Part shown: in pieces, positions 27,514 to 36,257 of the stretch | Layout of the letters: each line of letters starts with the position of its first letter | Numbering within the stretch: the first letter of the stretch is position 1 | Assembly: GCA_934725855.1 (NCBI GenBank) | Contig: CAKVCL010000009.1 | Coordinates: 41,270-105,269 of the forward strand | Source: an uncultured Cellulosilyticum sp. | Lineage (GTDB): Bacteria; Bacillota; Clostridia; Lachnospirales; Cellulosilyticaceae | Reading direction: 5' to 3' | Length of the DNA stretch: 64,000 nucleotides | Notes under the pieces: generated by a model | Told to the model about the DNA's origin: nothing | Database searches by the model: none | Seen by the model: only the letters and a program-made list of their open reading frames with translations | Program-made: the position numbers and the translations under genes

Positions 27514-28887
27514 CTATATAGCTTCTGTAGTATTCTTTAAACTAACAACTCCTTTTGTTTTCCATTTGCCGCTAGCATATCTTACTGTACTAAGCACACC
27601 AACAGCTAACCATGTGAAACCTGTTGTATACCATATGCTTAACATGCCTATGGCCGGAACCAAAGTTAATGGTTTTGCCAAGCTGACTCTGCAAACCACC
27701 TCACTTATCCCTAAAACCATGGCAAACTTAGTATCTCCTGCTCCATTTAGCACGCTTCTTGATACATAAATCATTCCTAATGCCACATAGAAGAAGCATG
27801 TAATCCTGATACCTATAACACCTTGCTTAATAACTTCTATATCATTTGTAAATAAACGCATAATGGCTTCGCTGCCCCAATAAGCGATTGGTACCATCAT
27901 CAGGCAAAAGATAATATTTAGTTTAGTTGCTGCCCAATGTCCCTCTGTAATCCTCTTTAATTTGCCTGCTCCAATGTTCTGCCCTGTATAAGTTCCAATT
28001 GCTGCACCTAAAGAGTTAAATGGTTGATGTACTAATTGTTCAAATCGACTTGCAGCTGTAAACGCCGCCACAATAGTTGCGCCATAGCCATTAACAACTC
28101 TTTGTAAAACAACACATGAAAGTGAAATTAATGCACTTTGGAACGCAACAGGCACACCTAAATTTAAGCTTTTATCTAAAATAGTACGGTCTACCACAAA
28201 TTCATGACGAGATAGTCTAAAGAAAGGGATCTTCTTCCAAGCATAAATAATAGCTCCTATAGCTGAACATGTTTCTGCTATACCAGTAGCAATAGCAACC
28301 CCTAATACACCCCACTTACATAGGATCACAAATACTAAGTCTAAAATAATATTAATGACGCAAGAAATAACCAAAAAGACTAATGGTGTTTTGGAATCTC
28401 CTAACGCTTGTAAAATAGCTGCAACACCATTATACACTCCTACAACCAGCATTCCAGCACCTACAATTTGCATATAAAGTACTGCATCATCAATGATTTC
28501 ACTAGGCGTATTTAGTAAATTCATAATGCCTCTAGCAAACACCATCATCAAAATCCCCATAGAAAGAGATGAGATCACAATAATGTAAGTAGAAGTTGCA
28601 ATAGCCTTTTTGACTTTCTCATAATCTTTCGCTCCAAAGTATTGAGAAATAATAATCCCTATGCCTGATGACAAGCCAAAGGCTAATGAAAAAAATAAAA
28701 ATATAATTGACCCTGTTGCCCCTACTGCTGCTAAAGCATTAGGGCCTACAAACTGTCCTACTATAATAGAATCCACCATATTATATAATTGTTGAAAAAT
28801 ATTACCTATAACCATAGGCAATGAAAATTTTAATAACAATCTAGTTGGATTTCCTTCTGTCATATTTTGAATACTTGTCTTTGCCAT
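27514..28887 (-). CDS. MATE family multidrug exporter
   Basis: The 457-residue membrane protein has 12 predicted helices and the family openings LLLKFSLPMVIGNIFQQLYN and VDSIIVGQFVGPNALAAVG, with the mirrored second half starting near residue 240 (LNLGVPVAFQSALISLS). Length is complete, unlike the MATE gene at the left edge, to which it is clearly paralogous. It is predicted to expel drugs or metabolites using Na+ or H+. GGGGGAAAA upstream of the ATG is an adequate ribosome site. It is a single gene. Confidence 0.9.
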   Translation of the reverse strand: MAKTSIQNMTEGNPTRLLLKFSLPMVIGNIFQQLYNMVDSIIVGQFVGPNALAAVGATGSIIFLFFSLAFGLSSGIGIIISQYFGAKDYEKVKKAIATSTYIIVISSLSMGILMMVFARGIMNLLNTPSEIIDDAVLYMQIVGAGMLVVGVYNGVAAILQALGDSKTPLVFLVISCVINIILDLVFVILCKWGVLGVAIATGIAETCSAIGAIIYAWKKIPFFRLSRHEFVVDRTILDKSLNLGVPVAFQSALISLSCVVLQRVVNGYGATIVAAFTAASRFEQLVHQPFNSLGAAIGTYTGQNIGAGKLKRITEGHWAATKLNIIFCLMMVPIAYWGSEAIMRLFTNDIEVIKQGVIGIRITCFFYVALGMIYVSRSVLNGAGDTKFAMVLGISEVVCRVSLAKPLTLVPAIGMLSIWYTTGFTWLAVGVLSTVRYASGKWKTKGVVSLKNTTEAI

Positions 28888-29031
28888 AAGTTTTCCCCCA
28901 TTTCCTATAAATTGAACTTATATAATTCTATCAATATATCACCTAAATACAATTGATTTTTCTAGTCTGACGTAGCACTTCTGAAAATTATTATAGGAAA
29001 ATACATACTTTGACAATTATCTAAAATCAAC

Positions 29032-29934
29032 TTAAGTATGAGATATACTAGGAAATTTAAGCTGCTTTGTATCAAATGTGCTTTTTAACTCTTTATTTAG
29101 AATAAATAGTGTGCAATCTTCTTCTTTGAACACTTCTACCTCATAATCTTTAAACTCTATTGGCTTAAATCCTAAAATAAATTTTGTATTTTCTTTATTG
29201 CAAAGTGCTTTGATGACTTCATCAATAGGTGCATTGCCATATACCTGATCAATTAATACTTGGTTTTCATCGCATTCCATAGCTACTACTACACCTAGTT
29301 CTTGAATAAAATATAATTCAGTTATTTTTAAGATTTTCCAATAAAACATGGCTAACTCACTTTGGTTTACTATAGCAAGCTGAATATGCGCATTAACTTC
29401 CTTCATTTTCTCTAGAACTAATTTACAATCTTCTTCATTTTCAGGAGCTAGTTTTCTTACATGATTATTTTGGCTTACTTCCTTACAATAAGTCACATAC
29501 TGATGTTCTTTGGATTCCTTAAACCCAAATCTTGGATAAAAATCTAATACACTATCATTTGCCATTAAGAAAATCCCATCGCACTGATCTTTATATTCTT
29601 CTATAATTTCTTCCATAATACAGCGAGATAACCCTTGATTTCTATATTCTTCATAGGTACATACCCCACCTATTTGAATAAGGTGTTTTTCTTCTCCGTC
29701 TATCATAAAATTCTGATGGTAAATACTAATGTTAGAAACAGGTCTTCCATTATCTAATAAACAATGCGGATTATACTGTTCCCCCCAATATCCTGCTTCA
29801 TACCATGGCTTAAAATCTAGGCAAAACATCTTCTTTGGCAATTCATAAAACTGCTCTCTAATTTCTTTTTCATCTCTAAACTCACTCACTAACTGATATT
29901 TTTTTCCCTTAATCATTATGTCTTTTTGTTTCAT
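29032..29934 (-). CDS. GNAT-family N-acetyltransferase
   Basis: In this 300-residue protein residues ~60-145 form a GNAT fold: the acetyl-CoA pyrophosphate loop is GGVCTYEEYRNQGLSRCIM (Q/RxxGxG/A-type) and MANDSVLDFYPRFGFKESKE gives the typical asparagine-tyrosine end. The C-terminal half (~165-300) resembles a second, degenerate domain, as in Eis-like or two-domain GNAT proteins. The substrate is unknown. It has a strong GGGGGG ribosome site and stands alone. Confidence 0.8.
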   Translation of the reverse strand: MKQKDIMIKGKKYQLVSEFRDEKEIREQFYELPKKMFCLDFKPWYEAGYWGEQYNPHCLLDNGRPVSNISIYHQNFMIDGEEKHLIQIGGVCTYEEYRNQGLSRCIMEEIIEEYKDQCDGIFLMANDSVLDFYPRFGFKESKEHQYVTYCKEVSQNNHVRKLAPENEEDCKLVLEKMKEVNAHIQLAIVNQSELAMFYWKILKITELYFIQELGVVVAMECDENQVLIDQVYGNAPIDEVIKALCNKENTKFILGFKPIEFKDYEVEVFKEEDCTLFILNKELKSTFDTKQLKFPSISHT

Positions 29935-30115
29935 ATTCAGTCCCCCCTAATTTTTCTGCTATCTCACAAGTATCTCTTCTAATTATTCTTCAATTTTTAT
30001 TGCATTTACCTTTTATCCATCCTAGTAACTTTACGCAATATTCTATATTATCACCATACTCCCTTTATTTTCGGACTGCAACCTCATAATCTTTTCCCTA
30101 CCAAATTTGCTCCAC

Positions 30116-30160
30116 AAAAAAGCTTATTTTGCATTTTATCTAGCAAAATAAGCTTTTTTT
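30116..30160 (-). terminator. Long bidirectional terminator
   Basis: Seventeen-base perfect arms (AAAAAAGCTTATTTTGC and complement) surround a 10-base loop. It follows the membrane protein gene at 30163 by 2 bases and is symmetric enough to act on either strand. Confidence 0.85.
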
Positions 30161-30162
30161 AA

Positions 30163-30690
30163 TTATAATTTTTCTTTTTCATCCGTACCATCACTATTTT
30201 TCTTTCCAATTAAAAGTGCTACCCCAATAAGCACTAATACGATTGGCCAGATAATAGATGAATCCATAAAGTAAAATACATTATCCATGATTTCTGATAA
30301 GAAGTTCATGACGGCAATCACGGTTAAAATAACCACTGGAATAAGTAAGCCTTTATCTTGTTTGTCATGAAGATAAAGTTGGAATAACCCTACAGCTGGT
30401 GCCATGATGTAAAATGAACCAATGTAATTTTCAAGGAATGGTAATGTATTAGATTCAATCAAACAAAGTACACCCATTGTCGTTAAAATACCACCTGGTA
30501 CTAAGAGTTTTGGTGAACGATGATTTGAGAAGTAAGAATACTCAAACCAAAGTCCTGGCAGCAGTAAGAATAAACCACCTAAGTCAATATGTCTAAATAA
30601 ACTCCATCCAAATAGTTGATTCATAATTCCTGATGCACCTAAAACAATTAGTATGCCTGCTAATATATATTGTGCTTTACTTTTCTCCAT
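30163..30690 (-). CDS. Small membrane protein with LiaI/LiaF-like N-terminal helices
   Basis: The 175-residue protein has five hydrophobic segments and a charged C-terminus (GKKNSDGTDEKEKL). Alternating helices with short loops (LAGILIVLGASGIMNQLFGW, IIWPIVLVLIGVALLIGKK) resemble the transmembrane module of LiaI/LiaF/DUF5668 proteins that respond to cell-envelope stress. No catalytic motif is visible. It has its own ribosome site (AAAGGAGAG) and terminator. The function call is tentative. Confidence 0.6.
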   Translation of the reverse strand: MEKSKAQYILAGILIVLGASGIMNQLFGWSLFRHIDLGGLFLLLPGLWFEYSYFSNHRSPKLLVPGGILTTMGVLCLIESNTLPFLENYIGSFYIMAPAVGLFQLYLHDKQDKGLLIPVVILTVIAVMNFLSEIMDNVFYFMDSSIIWPIVLVLIGVALLIGKKNSDGTDEKEKL

Positions 30691-30783
30691 AATATTTCTC
30701 TCCTTTACTGTTTTATATTTTTCTTATTGATTACAGTATAGCTATTTTATCTGAGAAGGTATTGAGAAAAAGATTAAAATTTA

Positions 30784-30820
30784 ATGAGAATTGTCAAAGT
30801 AAATTCTTAACAATTCTCAT
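30784..30820 (-). terminator. Hairpin after the amino-acid ABC importer genes
   Basis: Eleven-base perfect arms ATGAGAATTGT / ACAATTCTCAT lie about 35 bases beyond the ATPase stop codon, with a moderately T-rich tail on the minus strand. Confidence 0.5.
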
Positions 30821-30855
30821 CTATCCATTTATATTCTATTCATACACAATATGAA

Positions 30856-31653
30856 TTAGTCTGCTAATAACATTCTATCATTAGCAAATTCACCATTACT
30901 TGCGGTTTCAAATTTTTGTAGTAAATCGGCTACTTTAAGATTTTTCTTTTCTTCCCCTTCAACATCATAGATGACTCTTCCTTCGTGCATCATAATGAGT
31001 CTATTGCCTAGACGAATCGCATCTTTCATATTATGGGTAACCATTAAAGCTGTAAGCTTTTGGTCATTGATGATTTGTTCAGTAATGCTGAGTACTTTAT
31101 GTGCTGTTTTAGGGTCTAGAGCTGCTGTATGCTCATCTAACAATAATAATTCTGGTCTTTGAAGCGTTGCCATTAAAAGGGTTAATGCCTGTCTTTGACC
31201 ACCTGAAAGAAGCCCTACTTTAGAAGTCATACGTGTTTCAAGTCCTAAGTCTAGTACTTTAAGCTTTTCCATATAGATTTCTTTTTCTTCTTTGGTGATT
31301 CCCCAACCTAATCCTCTTTTCTTTCCTCTGCGGTATGCCATCGCAAGATTTTCTTGGATTTCCATAGCTGCAGCTGTTCCTCTCATTGGGTCTTGGAAGA
31401 CTCTTCCTAATAATTTCGCTCTTTTATGTTCTGGCCAAGTGGTAATATCTTCACCTGCTAATACAATAGAGCCTGTATCACAGGTATATACTCCTGCAAT
31501 CATGTTAAGTATGGTAGATTTTCCTGCTCCATTTCCACCAATAACCGTTACAAAATCACCTGGTTTTAAGTGTAGGTCAACACCATTTAAAGCTTTCTTT
31601 TCATTGATTGTTCCTGCGTTAAATGTTTTTGTAACACCACTTATTTTTAGCAT
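30856..31653 (-). CDS. ABC importer ATPase (TrpZ-like)
   Basis: The 265-residue ATPase has Walker A VIGGNGAGKSTILNMIAG (~37-54), the Q-loop region LGRVFQDPMRGT, signature LLSGGQRQALTLL, Walker B ELLLLDEHTAALDP and the switch MVTHNMKDAI. It powers import with the permease encoded 4 bases upstream and the lipoprotein beyond it. In Firmicutes this set handles aromatic amino acids (TrpXYZ) or related substrates. The order lipoprotein, permease, ATPase on one strand indicates one operon. Confidence 0.88.
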   Translation of the reverse strand: MLKISGVTKTFNAGTINEKKALNGVDLHLKPGDFVTVIGGNGAGKSTILNMIAGVYTCDTGSIVLAGEDITTWPEHKRAKLLGRVFQDPMRGTAAAMEIQENLAMAYRRGKKRGLGWGITKEEKEIYMEKLKVLDLGLETRMTSKVGLLSGGQRQALTLLMATLQRPELLLLDEHTAALDPKTAHKVLSITEQIINDQKLTALMVTHNMKDAIRLGNRLIMMHEGRVIYDVEGEEKKNLKVADLLQKFETASNGEFANDRMLLAD

Positions 31654-31657
31654 CTAC

Positions 31658-32545
31658 CTACACCCCCCTTACTTTTGACTTTTTGGTGAATACTGGAATA
31701 GCCAGTGCCACGGCTACAATAATTGCCGTAAATAACTTTAAGTCTGTAGATTTCATACCTAATTGCAGCACCACTGCAATAATGATTCGATAAATCACAG
31801 AACCACCTACTACAGCCCCTAGTTTATAAGCGAAATTAAAGCGATTACCAAATACCACTTCACCAATGATAATAGAAGCAAGCCCAATAACGATAGTTCC
31901 TTGTCCCATTCCTACGTCTGCATACCCTTGACTTTGTGCAACAAATGCTCCTGAAAGAGCCACTAACCCATTACTTACCATAAGGCCAATAATCTTCATC
32001 GTATCTGTGTTGGTTCCTAATGCACGTACCATATACTCGTTATTACCTGTGGCACGAATAGCACTTCCTAATTCAGTACCAAAGAACCAGTATAATGCAC
32101 TGATAATGATGACTGAAATGATTAAGCCAATGACTAACGCTAACGTATTCATTGAGCCACCAATCACACTATTTAAAATGGTAATGACTGTATTTTCACC
32201 TAATAATGAAGTATTTGCTTGTCCCATAATACGTATATTCACAGAATATAATGCGATCATGGTCAAAATTCCTGCCAAAATACCAGGAATCTTAATCTTT
32301 GTATGAAGCATCCCTGTTATGCCTCCTGCTATCATCCCTGCTAGGATGGCTGGTAAAAGGGATACCCATGGGTTAACCCCTTTAACAATCAATATTGCAC
32401 TAACAGCCCCACCTAAAGCAAAGCTTCCATCAACTGTCATATCTGCAAAATCTAATATTTTAAATGTAATATATACGCCTAAAGTCATAAGGCCCCATAA
32501 CACACCTTGTGATATAGCCCCTTCGATTGCTAATAATATATTCAT
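31658..32545 (-). CDS. ABC importer permease (TrpY-like, branched-chain type)
   Basis: The permease (about 295 residues) has eight to ten hydrophobic segments and belongs to the BPD_transp_2 group. Typical stretches are GVYITFKILDFADMTVDGSF and RATGNNEYMVRALGTNTDTM. AGGAGG at proper spacing selects the ATG at 32545; the longer frame runs into the lipoprotein gene. It forms the channel for the substrate delivered by the adjacent lipoprotein. Substrate is inferred from the family. Confidence 0.9.
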   Translation of the reverse strand: MNILLAIEGAISQGVLWGLMTLGVYITFKILDFADMTVDGSFALGGAVSAILIVKGVNPWVSLLPAILAGMIAGGITGMLHTKIKIPGILAGILTMIALYSVNIRIMGQANTSLLGENTVITILNSVIGGSMNTLALVIGLIISVIIISALYWFFGTELGSAIRATGNNEYMVRALGTNTDTMKIIGLMVSNGLVALSGAFVAQSQGYADVGMGQGTIVIGLASIIIGEVVFGNRFNFAYKLGAVVGGSVIYRIIIAVVLQLGMKSTDLKLFTAIIVAVALAIPVFTKKSKVRGV

Positions 32546-32555
32546 CGAAAACCTC

Positions 32556-33635
32556 CTATTTACTTGCTTTATCAAGTAAATCTTGTGGGAATGTAAGACC
32601 CATTTCGTTTGCTGCATCTTGATTAAGTACAAGATTGCAATCCTGGCAATATTCAATAGGCATTTCGGCTGGGTTTTTACCTTCTTTTAAGATTTGTACT
32701 GCTTGATTTGCAGTGATTTTTCCTAAATCGTAGTAGTTAATACCATATGTAGCGGTTCCACCATTTGTAACCATTCCTTCTTCACCACAAATAACTGGGA
32801 TTTTAGCTGGATTCGTTACACTAACAACATTTGACATACCTGCTGCTAACATGTTATCTGTAGGAATATAAATCGCTTGCACTTTACCAACTAATGATTG
32901 AACAACTTGTTGAATTTCATTTGAATTAGATACGGTAGCTTCTGCATATGAAAGCCCTAATGCTTCTACTTCAGCTTTAGCAAGTTCAATTTGGAATTTA
33001 GAATTTGCTTCACTTGAACAGTATACAAGACCTACTGTTTTTGCTTCTGGAACAATTTGAGGAATAAGGTCAATTTGTTCTTTTACAGGAGTTAAATCAG
33101 ATGTACCAGATACATTACCGCCAGGTGCATCATTTGCTGCGACTAATCTTGAATCTGCTGGGTCTGTTACTGCTGTTATTAATATTGGAATATCTTTTGT
33201 GCTATTGGCTACTGCTTGTGCGGCTGGAGTTGCAATTGCTAATATTAAGTCATTTTGATCATTTACAAGTTTGGTTGCAATGGTTTGACAGTTAGATTGA
33301 TCGCCTTGAGCATTTTGGTAATCAATGGTTAAGTTTTTGCCATCTTCATAACCAAGTTCTTTTAATCCATCAACAAATCCTTGATAAGCAGCGTCAAGAG
33401 CTGAGTGTTCTACAAGTTGAATAACTCCCACATGATAGTTTTCATCTGACGTAGTTGCTTCAGCTTCCTCTTTTTCACTAGCTTCATCAGTTGTAGCACC
33501 TTCATTACTTGCACTTTCTTCAGTAGTATTAGCTGCTACTGTTTGATTAGCTGCGCCACTACCACAACCTACTGCTGTGACAGATAATGTTAATGCTAGA
33601 AGTCCTAATAATTTACTCATTTTCTTCATTTTCAT
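32556..33635 (-). CDS. ABC importer substrate-binding lipoprotein (TrpX-like)
   Basis: The 359-residue protein has a signal peptide with the lipobox TAVGC (Cys ~24), an acidic low-complexity linker (residues ~30-65) and a two-lobed binding domain of the ABC_sub_bind family (YHVGVIQLVEHSALDAAYQG; TPVKEQIDLIPQIVPEAKTV). This family includes the TrpX proteins, usually behind a tryptophan T-box. Here the 240-base leader shows no T-box motif, so either the substrate differs or control is by another route. Confidence 0.87.
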   Translation of the reverse strand: MKMKKMSKLLGLLALTLSVTAVGCGSGAANQTVAANTTEESASNEGATTDEASEKEEAEATTSDENYHVGVIQLVEHSALDAAYQGFVDGLKELGYEDGKNLTIDYQNAQGDQSNCQTIATKLVNDQNDLILAIATPAAQAVANSTKDIPILITAVTDPADSRLVAANDAPGGNVSGTSDLTPVKEQIDLIPQIVPEAKTVGLVYCSSEANSKFQIELAKAEVEALGLSYAEATVSNSNEIQQVVQSLVGKVQAIYIPTDNMLAAGMSNVVSVTNPAKIPVICGEEGMVTNGGTATYGINYYDLGKITANQAVQILKEGKNPAEMPIEYCQDCNLVLNQDAANEMGLTFPQDLLDKASK

Positions 33636-33800
33636 ATCGCTCCTTAAATGTCATTTAATCCTTTTTTTATTGTATGATTAAACATAAATATATCATAATA
33701 GTGTATATTTGTCTATTAATCAGTATTTTTATTCAACTAAACACTTTTTACTATATTTTTTAAATTTTATTTTTGTTTTTTTATACCTTTATCAATAAAC

Positions 33801-33846
33801 AAAAAAGCAAATAAGTCATTATAAACTAATCACTCATTTGCTTTTT
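33801..33846 (-). terminator. Terminator after the CheY-like gene
   Basis: Arms AAAAAGCAAATAAGT / ACTCATTTGCTTTTT (one wobble pair) flank a 16-base loop, with six Ts on the minus strand. Confidence 0.8.
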
Positions 33847-33874
33847 ACTTATCTATCGTCTATTTATAGAAATC

Positions 33875-34234
33875 TTAGCCTACTGCTTTACTTACTGCTT
33901 CAATAATTCTATCAGCTTGGAAAGGTTTTACAATAAAGTCTCTTGCCCCAGCTTGAATAGATTCAAGTACCATAGCTTGTTGCCCCATAGCAGAACACAT
34001 AATAATCTTTGCATTAGGATCAATTGCTTTAATCTGTTTTACAGCCCCAATCCCATCCAGTTCGGGCATTGTAATATCCATTAATACTAATTCAGGTGAT
34101 AATTCTTTATATCTGTCAACAGCTTTTAAACCATTTTCAGCTTCACCTATTACTTCATGCCCTCCCTTAGTTAATATGTCTTTTAACATCATTCTCATAA
34201 ATGCCGCATCATCCACTACCATTATTTTTGCCAT
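33875..34234 (-). CDS. cheY: CheY-type single-domain response regulator
   Basis: This 119-residue receiver domain has no output domain. The acidic pocket is MVVDDAAFM (Asp ~8-9), the phosphoacceptor lies in LVLMDITMPELDG (Asp ~54), and IMCSAMGQQ and DFIVKPFQ supply the switch Thr/Ser and Lys. The sequence is closest to CheY of Firmicutes, which binds the flagellar motor switch when phosphorylated by CheA. It is not in a chemotaxis cluster here, so a paralogous role is possible. It has its own terminator. Confidence 0.85.
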   Translation of the reverse strand: MAKIMVVDDAAFMRMMLKDILTKGGHEVIGEAENGLKAVDRYKELSPELVLMDITMPELDGIGAVKQIKAIDPNAKIIMCSAMGQQAMVLESIQAGARDFIVKPFQADRIIEAVSKAVG

Positions 34235-34380
34235 ACCTTCACCTCATTATATTGTCTTATAATATTTTGTTACATTTTGCGCTTCAAAGTTCAGTATTTA
34301 TAACTTCATATTATTAAAAAGTGTATGATTTGTATATGATATTATATCATATACAAAATAAATCTGAAACAAAAACATTA

Positions 34381-35841
34381 TTAAGATTGTATAACAAGTG
34401 ACATATTTTTCATTTCTTCGCCAATTATTTTGAGTCCATGGGTAATCTCTTCGTCTTTTAGTCTTGCAAATCCAAGTCTTAAGCAAGATGTTTTTGCATC
34501 GTCCACTCTAAATACATCTCCTGGCATAAATAGCACACCTTTTGCATAACATCTTTCAAGCAGCTTTCTTGTATCGATGTGATCTTCTAAAACAATATAA
34601 ATATGAAGACCTCCTTCTCCACAAAGCTTCTTATAAGGGATGTATTTTTTTATTTCCTCCATCACAAAAAGATATCTATCTCTATAATACTTTCTAACTT
34701 TCTTTACATAACGCTCAAAAGCACCACTTTTCATATACTGAACAAAGACTGCTTGGTCTAGAAATGATGTATGAATATTTTTTGCTCTTTTCACACTTTC
34801 TAAGGTACTAATACAGTTCTTATCTGCTAAAATCCACCCTAAACGTAAGCCTGGAAATAAAATCTTGGATAAACTCCCTAAATAGATAATGTGATTACTA
34901 TTTCCTGCTAACGCAATAAGTGGCATCACATGTGAACCAGAATATAATAATTCCTCATTAAACCCATCTTCTATGCAAGGCACTTGATATTTACTGATGA
35001 CCTTGTAAACATCATTTCTACGCTCACCACTCATAACAATACCTGTTGGATTCTGATAAGAAGGAGTTAAATACACCCATTTAGGAGAATGTTTGACAAT
35101 CTGATTTTCTAGTTCTTTTGTCTCTATTCCCTGTTCATCCATTGGCACCCCTATAACCTGTAAATTATGTGCCTTCATTATTTTAAGTGTTGTATGATGA
35201 GTTGGCATTTCACAAAGCACCTTATCACCTGGTTTTGCATAAGCAGATAACAAAATATCTAGTCCTTCTGTAAAACCGTTGGTCACTAAAATATCTTTTC
35301 CTTCTATATTGACTCCCTTGCTTTCCATATAGGTTAACAGATAATCAATGAGCCCCTTATAACCTTGTGCATAACCGTAATTTAAAATCTTTTCCCCTTC
35401 TAAGGCAATCACATCTAAAAACGCTCTTTTAAATTCTTCTACATTAAATAAAGTACCTTCTGGGGCAATACTCTTAAAAGAAATCATTCCCTTTTCATAA
35501 TGAGGCTCTGTTTTAATAATATCCATTTCTTCACAAGTTTTTCCATAATGACTCAGTCTATCTTGCCACTCTAAGCGTACCTCATGCACATTACTTTTAG
35601 GGGTAATCTTTACAAAAGACCCTTTTCCTTTAATGCTATAAATAATCCCTCTGCTTTCTAAATTTTCATAAGCTGTAAGAACTGTATTTCGACTTACCTT
35701 AAGTACTGAGCTTGCTTCCCTAGTAGAAGGTAATTTGCTATCTTTAATGAGTGCCCCTGTTTCAATCGCCTTTTCTATATGCTTTTCAATTTGCTCATAG
35801 ATAGGTATTTGGTTTGTTAACTCTAATGTCGAGAAAATCAA
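34381..35841 (-). CDS. MocR/PdxR-family regulator (GntR HTH + aminotransferase domain)
   Basis: The 486-residue protein combines an N-terminal GntR winged HTH (LPSTREASSVLKVSRNTVLT, ~38-60) with a fold-type I aminotransferase domain. The latter has the PLP-lysine region YLGSLSKILFPGLRLGWI and the ribose/phosphate-binding TNGFTEGLDILLSA. MocR proteins use PLP as a ligand to sense vitamin B6 or amino-acid derivatives, and they activate pdxST, GABA or other genes. No pdxST genes are nearby, so its target is unknown. The start is a TTG behind GGGGTGAA. Confidence 0.9.
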   Translation of the reverse strand: MIFSTLELTNQIPIYEQIEKHIEKAIETGALIKDSKLPSTREASSVLKVSRNTVLTAYENLESRGIIYSIKGKGSFVKITPKSNVHEVRLEWQDRLSHYGKTCEEMDIIKTEPHYEKGMISFKSIAPEGTLFNVEEFKRAFLDVIALEGEKILNYGYAQGYKGLIDYLLTYMESKGVNIEGKDILVTNGFTEGLDILLSAYAKPGDKVLCEMPTHHTTLKIMKAHNLQVIGVPMDEQGIETKELENQIVKHSPKWVYLTPSYQNPTGIVMSGERRNDVYKVISKYQVPCIEDGFNEELLYSGSHVMPLIALAGNSNHIIYLGSLSKILFPGLRLGWILADKNCISTLESVKRAKNIHTSFLDQAVFVQYMKSGAFERYVKKVRKYYRDRYLFVMEEIKKYIPYKKLCGEGGLHIYIVLEDHIDTRKLLERCYAKGVLFMPGDVFRVDDAKTSCLRLGFARLKDEEITHGLKIIGEEMKNMSLVIQS

Positions 35842-35901
35842 TCATTTCACCCCTTAATGCCAAAACTCATCTAACGTTCATTTAAGTTTTTAAACTGATC
35901 T

Positions 35902-36174
35902 CTAGTCCACAGAAATAACCACTGTTTCTTTACAAGCTTTACAGTAGTATGATGCTTTATTTTCTTTTATTTCTTTGATTTTCATAATTTCTCCACATTC
36001 AGGACATGGTTTTCTACTTTTGATTCCAAAAGGTAACGTTGCCTCTTTGTCTTTAGCCCCTTGTGCATGTGTCTTATTAACCTTTTCAAATTCATCCATA
36101 AGCTCTGAGACATCATGCGCTGGTTCCTTGTTTGCTACTTTTTCAAATTCATCCATTCGCACTTCAACTTTCAT
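35902..36174 (-). CDS. Small zinc-ribbon protein with a repeated N-terminal motif
   Basis: This 90-residue protein ends in a C4 zinc ribbon (CPECGEIMKIKE ... YYCKACKETVVIS, ~57-83). The N-terminal half contains MDEFEKV twice, about 20 residues apart, giving an acidic helical repeat. I do not recognise a family. A role in RNA or protein binding is possible but unproven. The ribosome site is AGGAGG, and it is encoded upstream of the MocR gene by 60 bases. Confidence 0.6.
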   Translation of the reverse strand: MKVEVRMDEFEKVANKEPAHDVSELMDEFEKVNKTHAQGAKDKEATLPFGIKSRKPCPECGEIMKIKEIKENKASYYCKACKETVVISVD

Positions 36175-36257
36175 ATTCCTTCTATCCTCCTAAAACCCCA
36201 AGTTTTTTTAATTATAGTCTACAAAATACTACTTTTCAAATAAATTGCTTTTTTTAA

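Noticed and set aside
33636..33874. T-box or other riboswitch before the TrpX-like gene
   Set aside because: No TGGNACCGCG-like T-box motif or structured leader; only a terminator of the neighbouring cheY gene.
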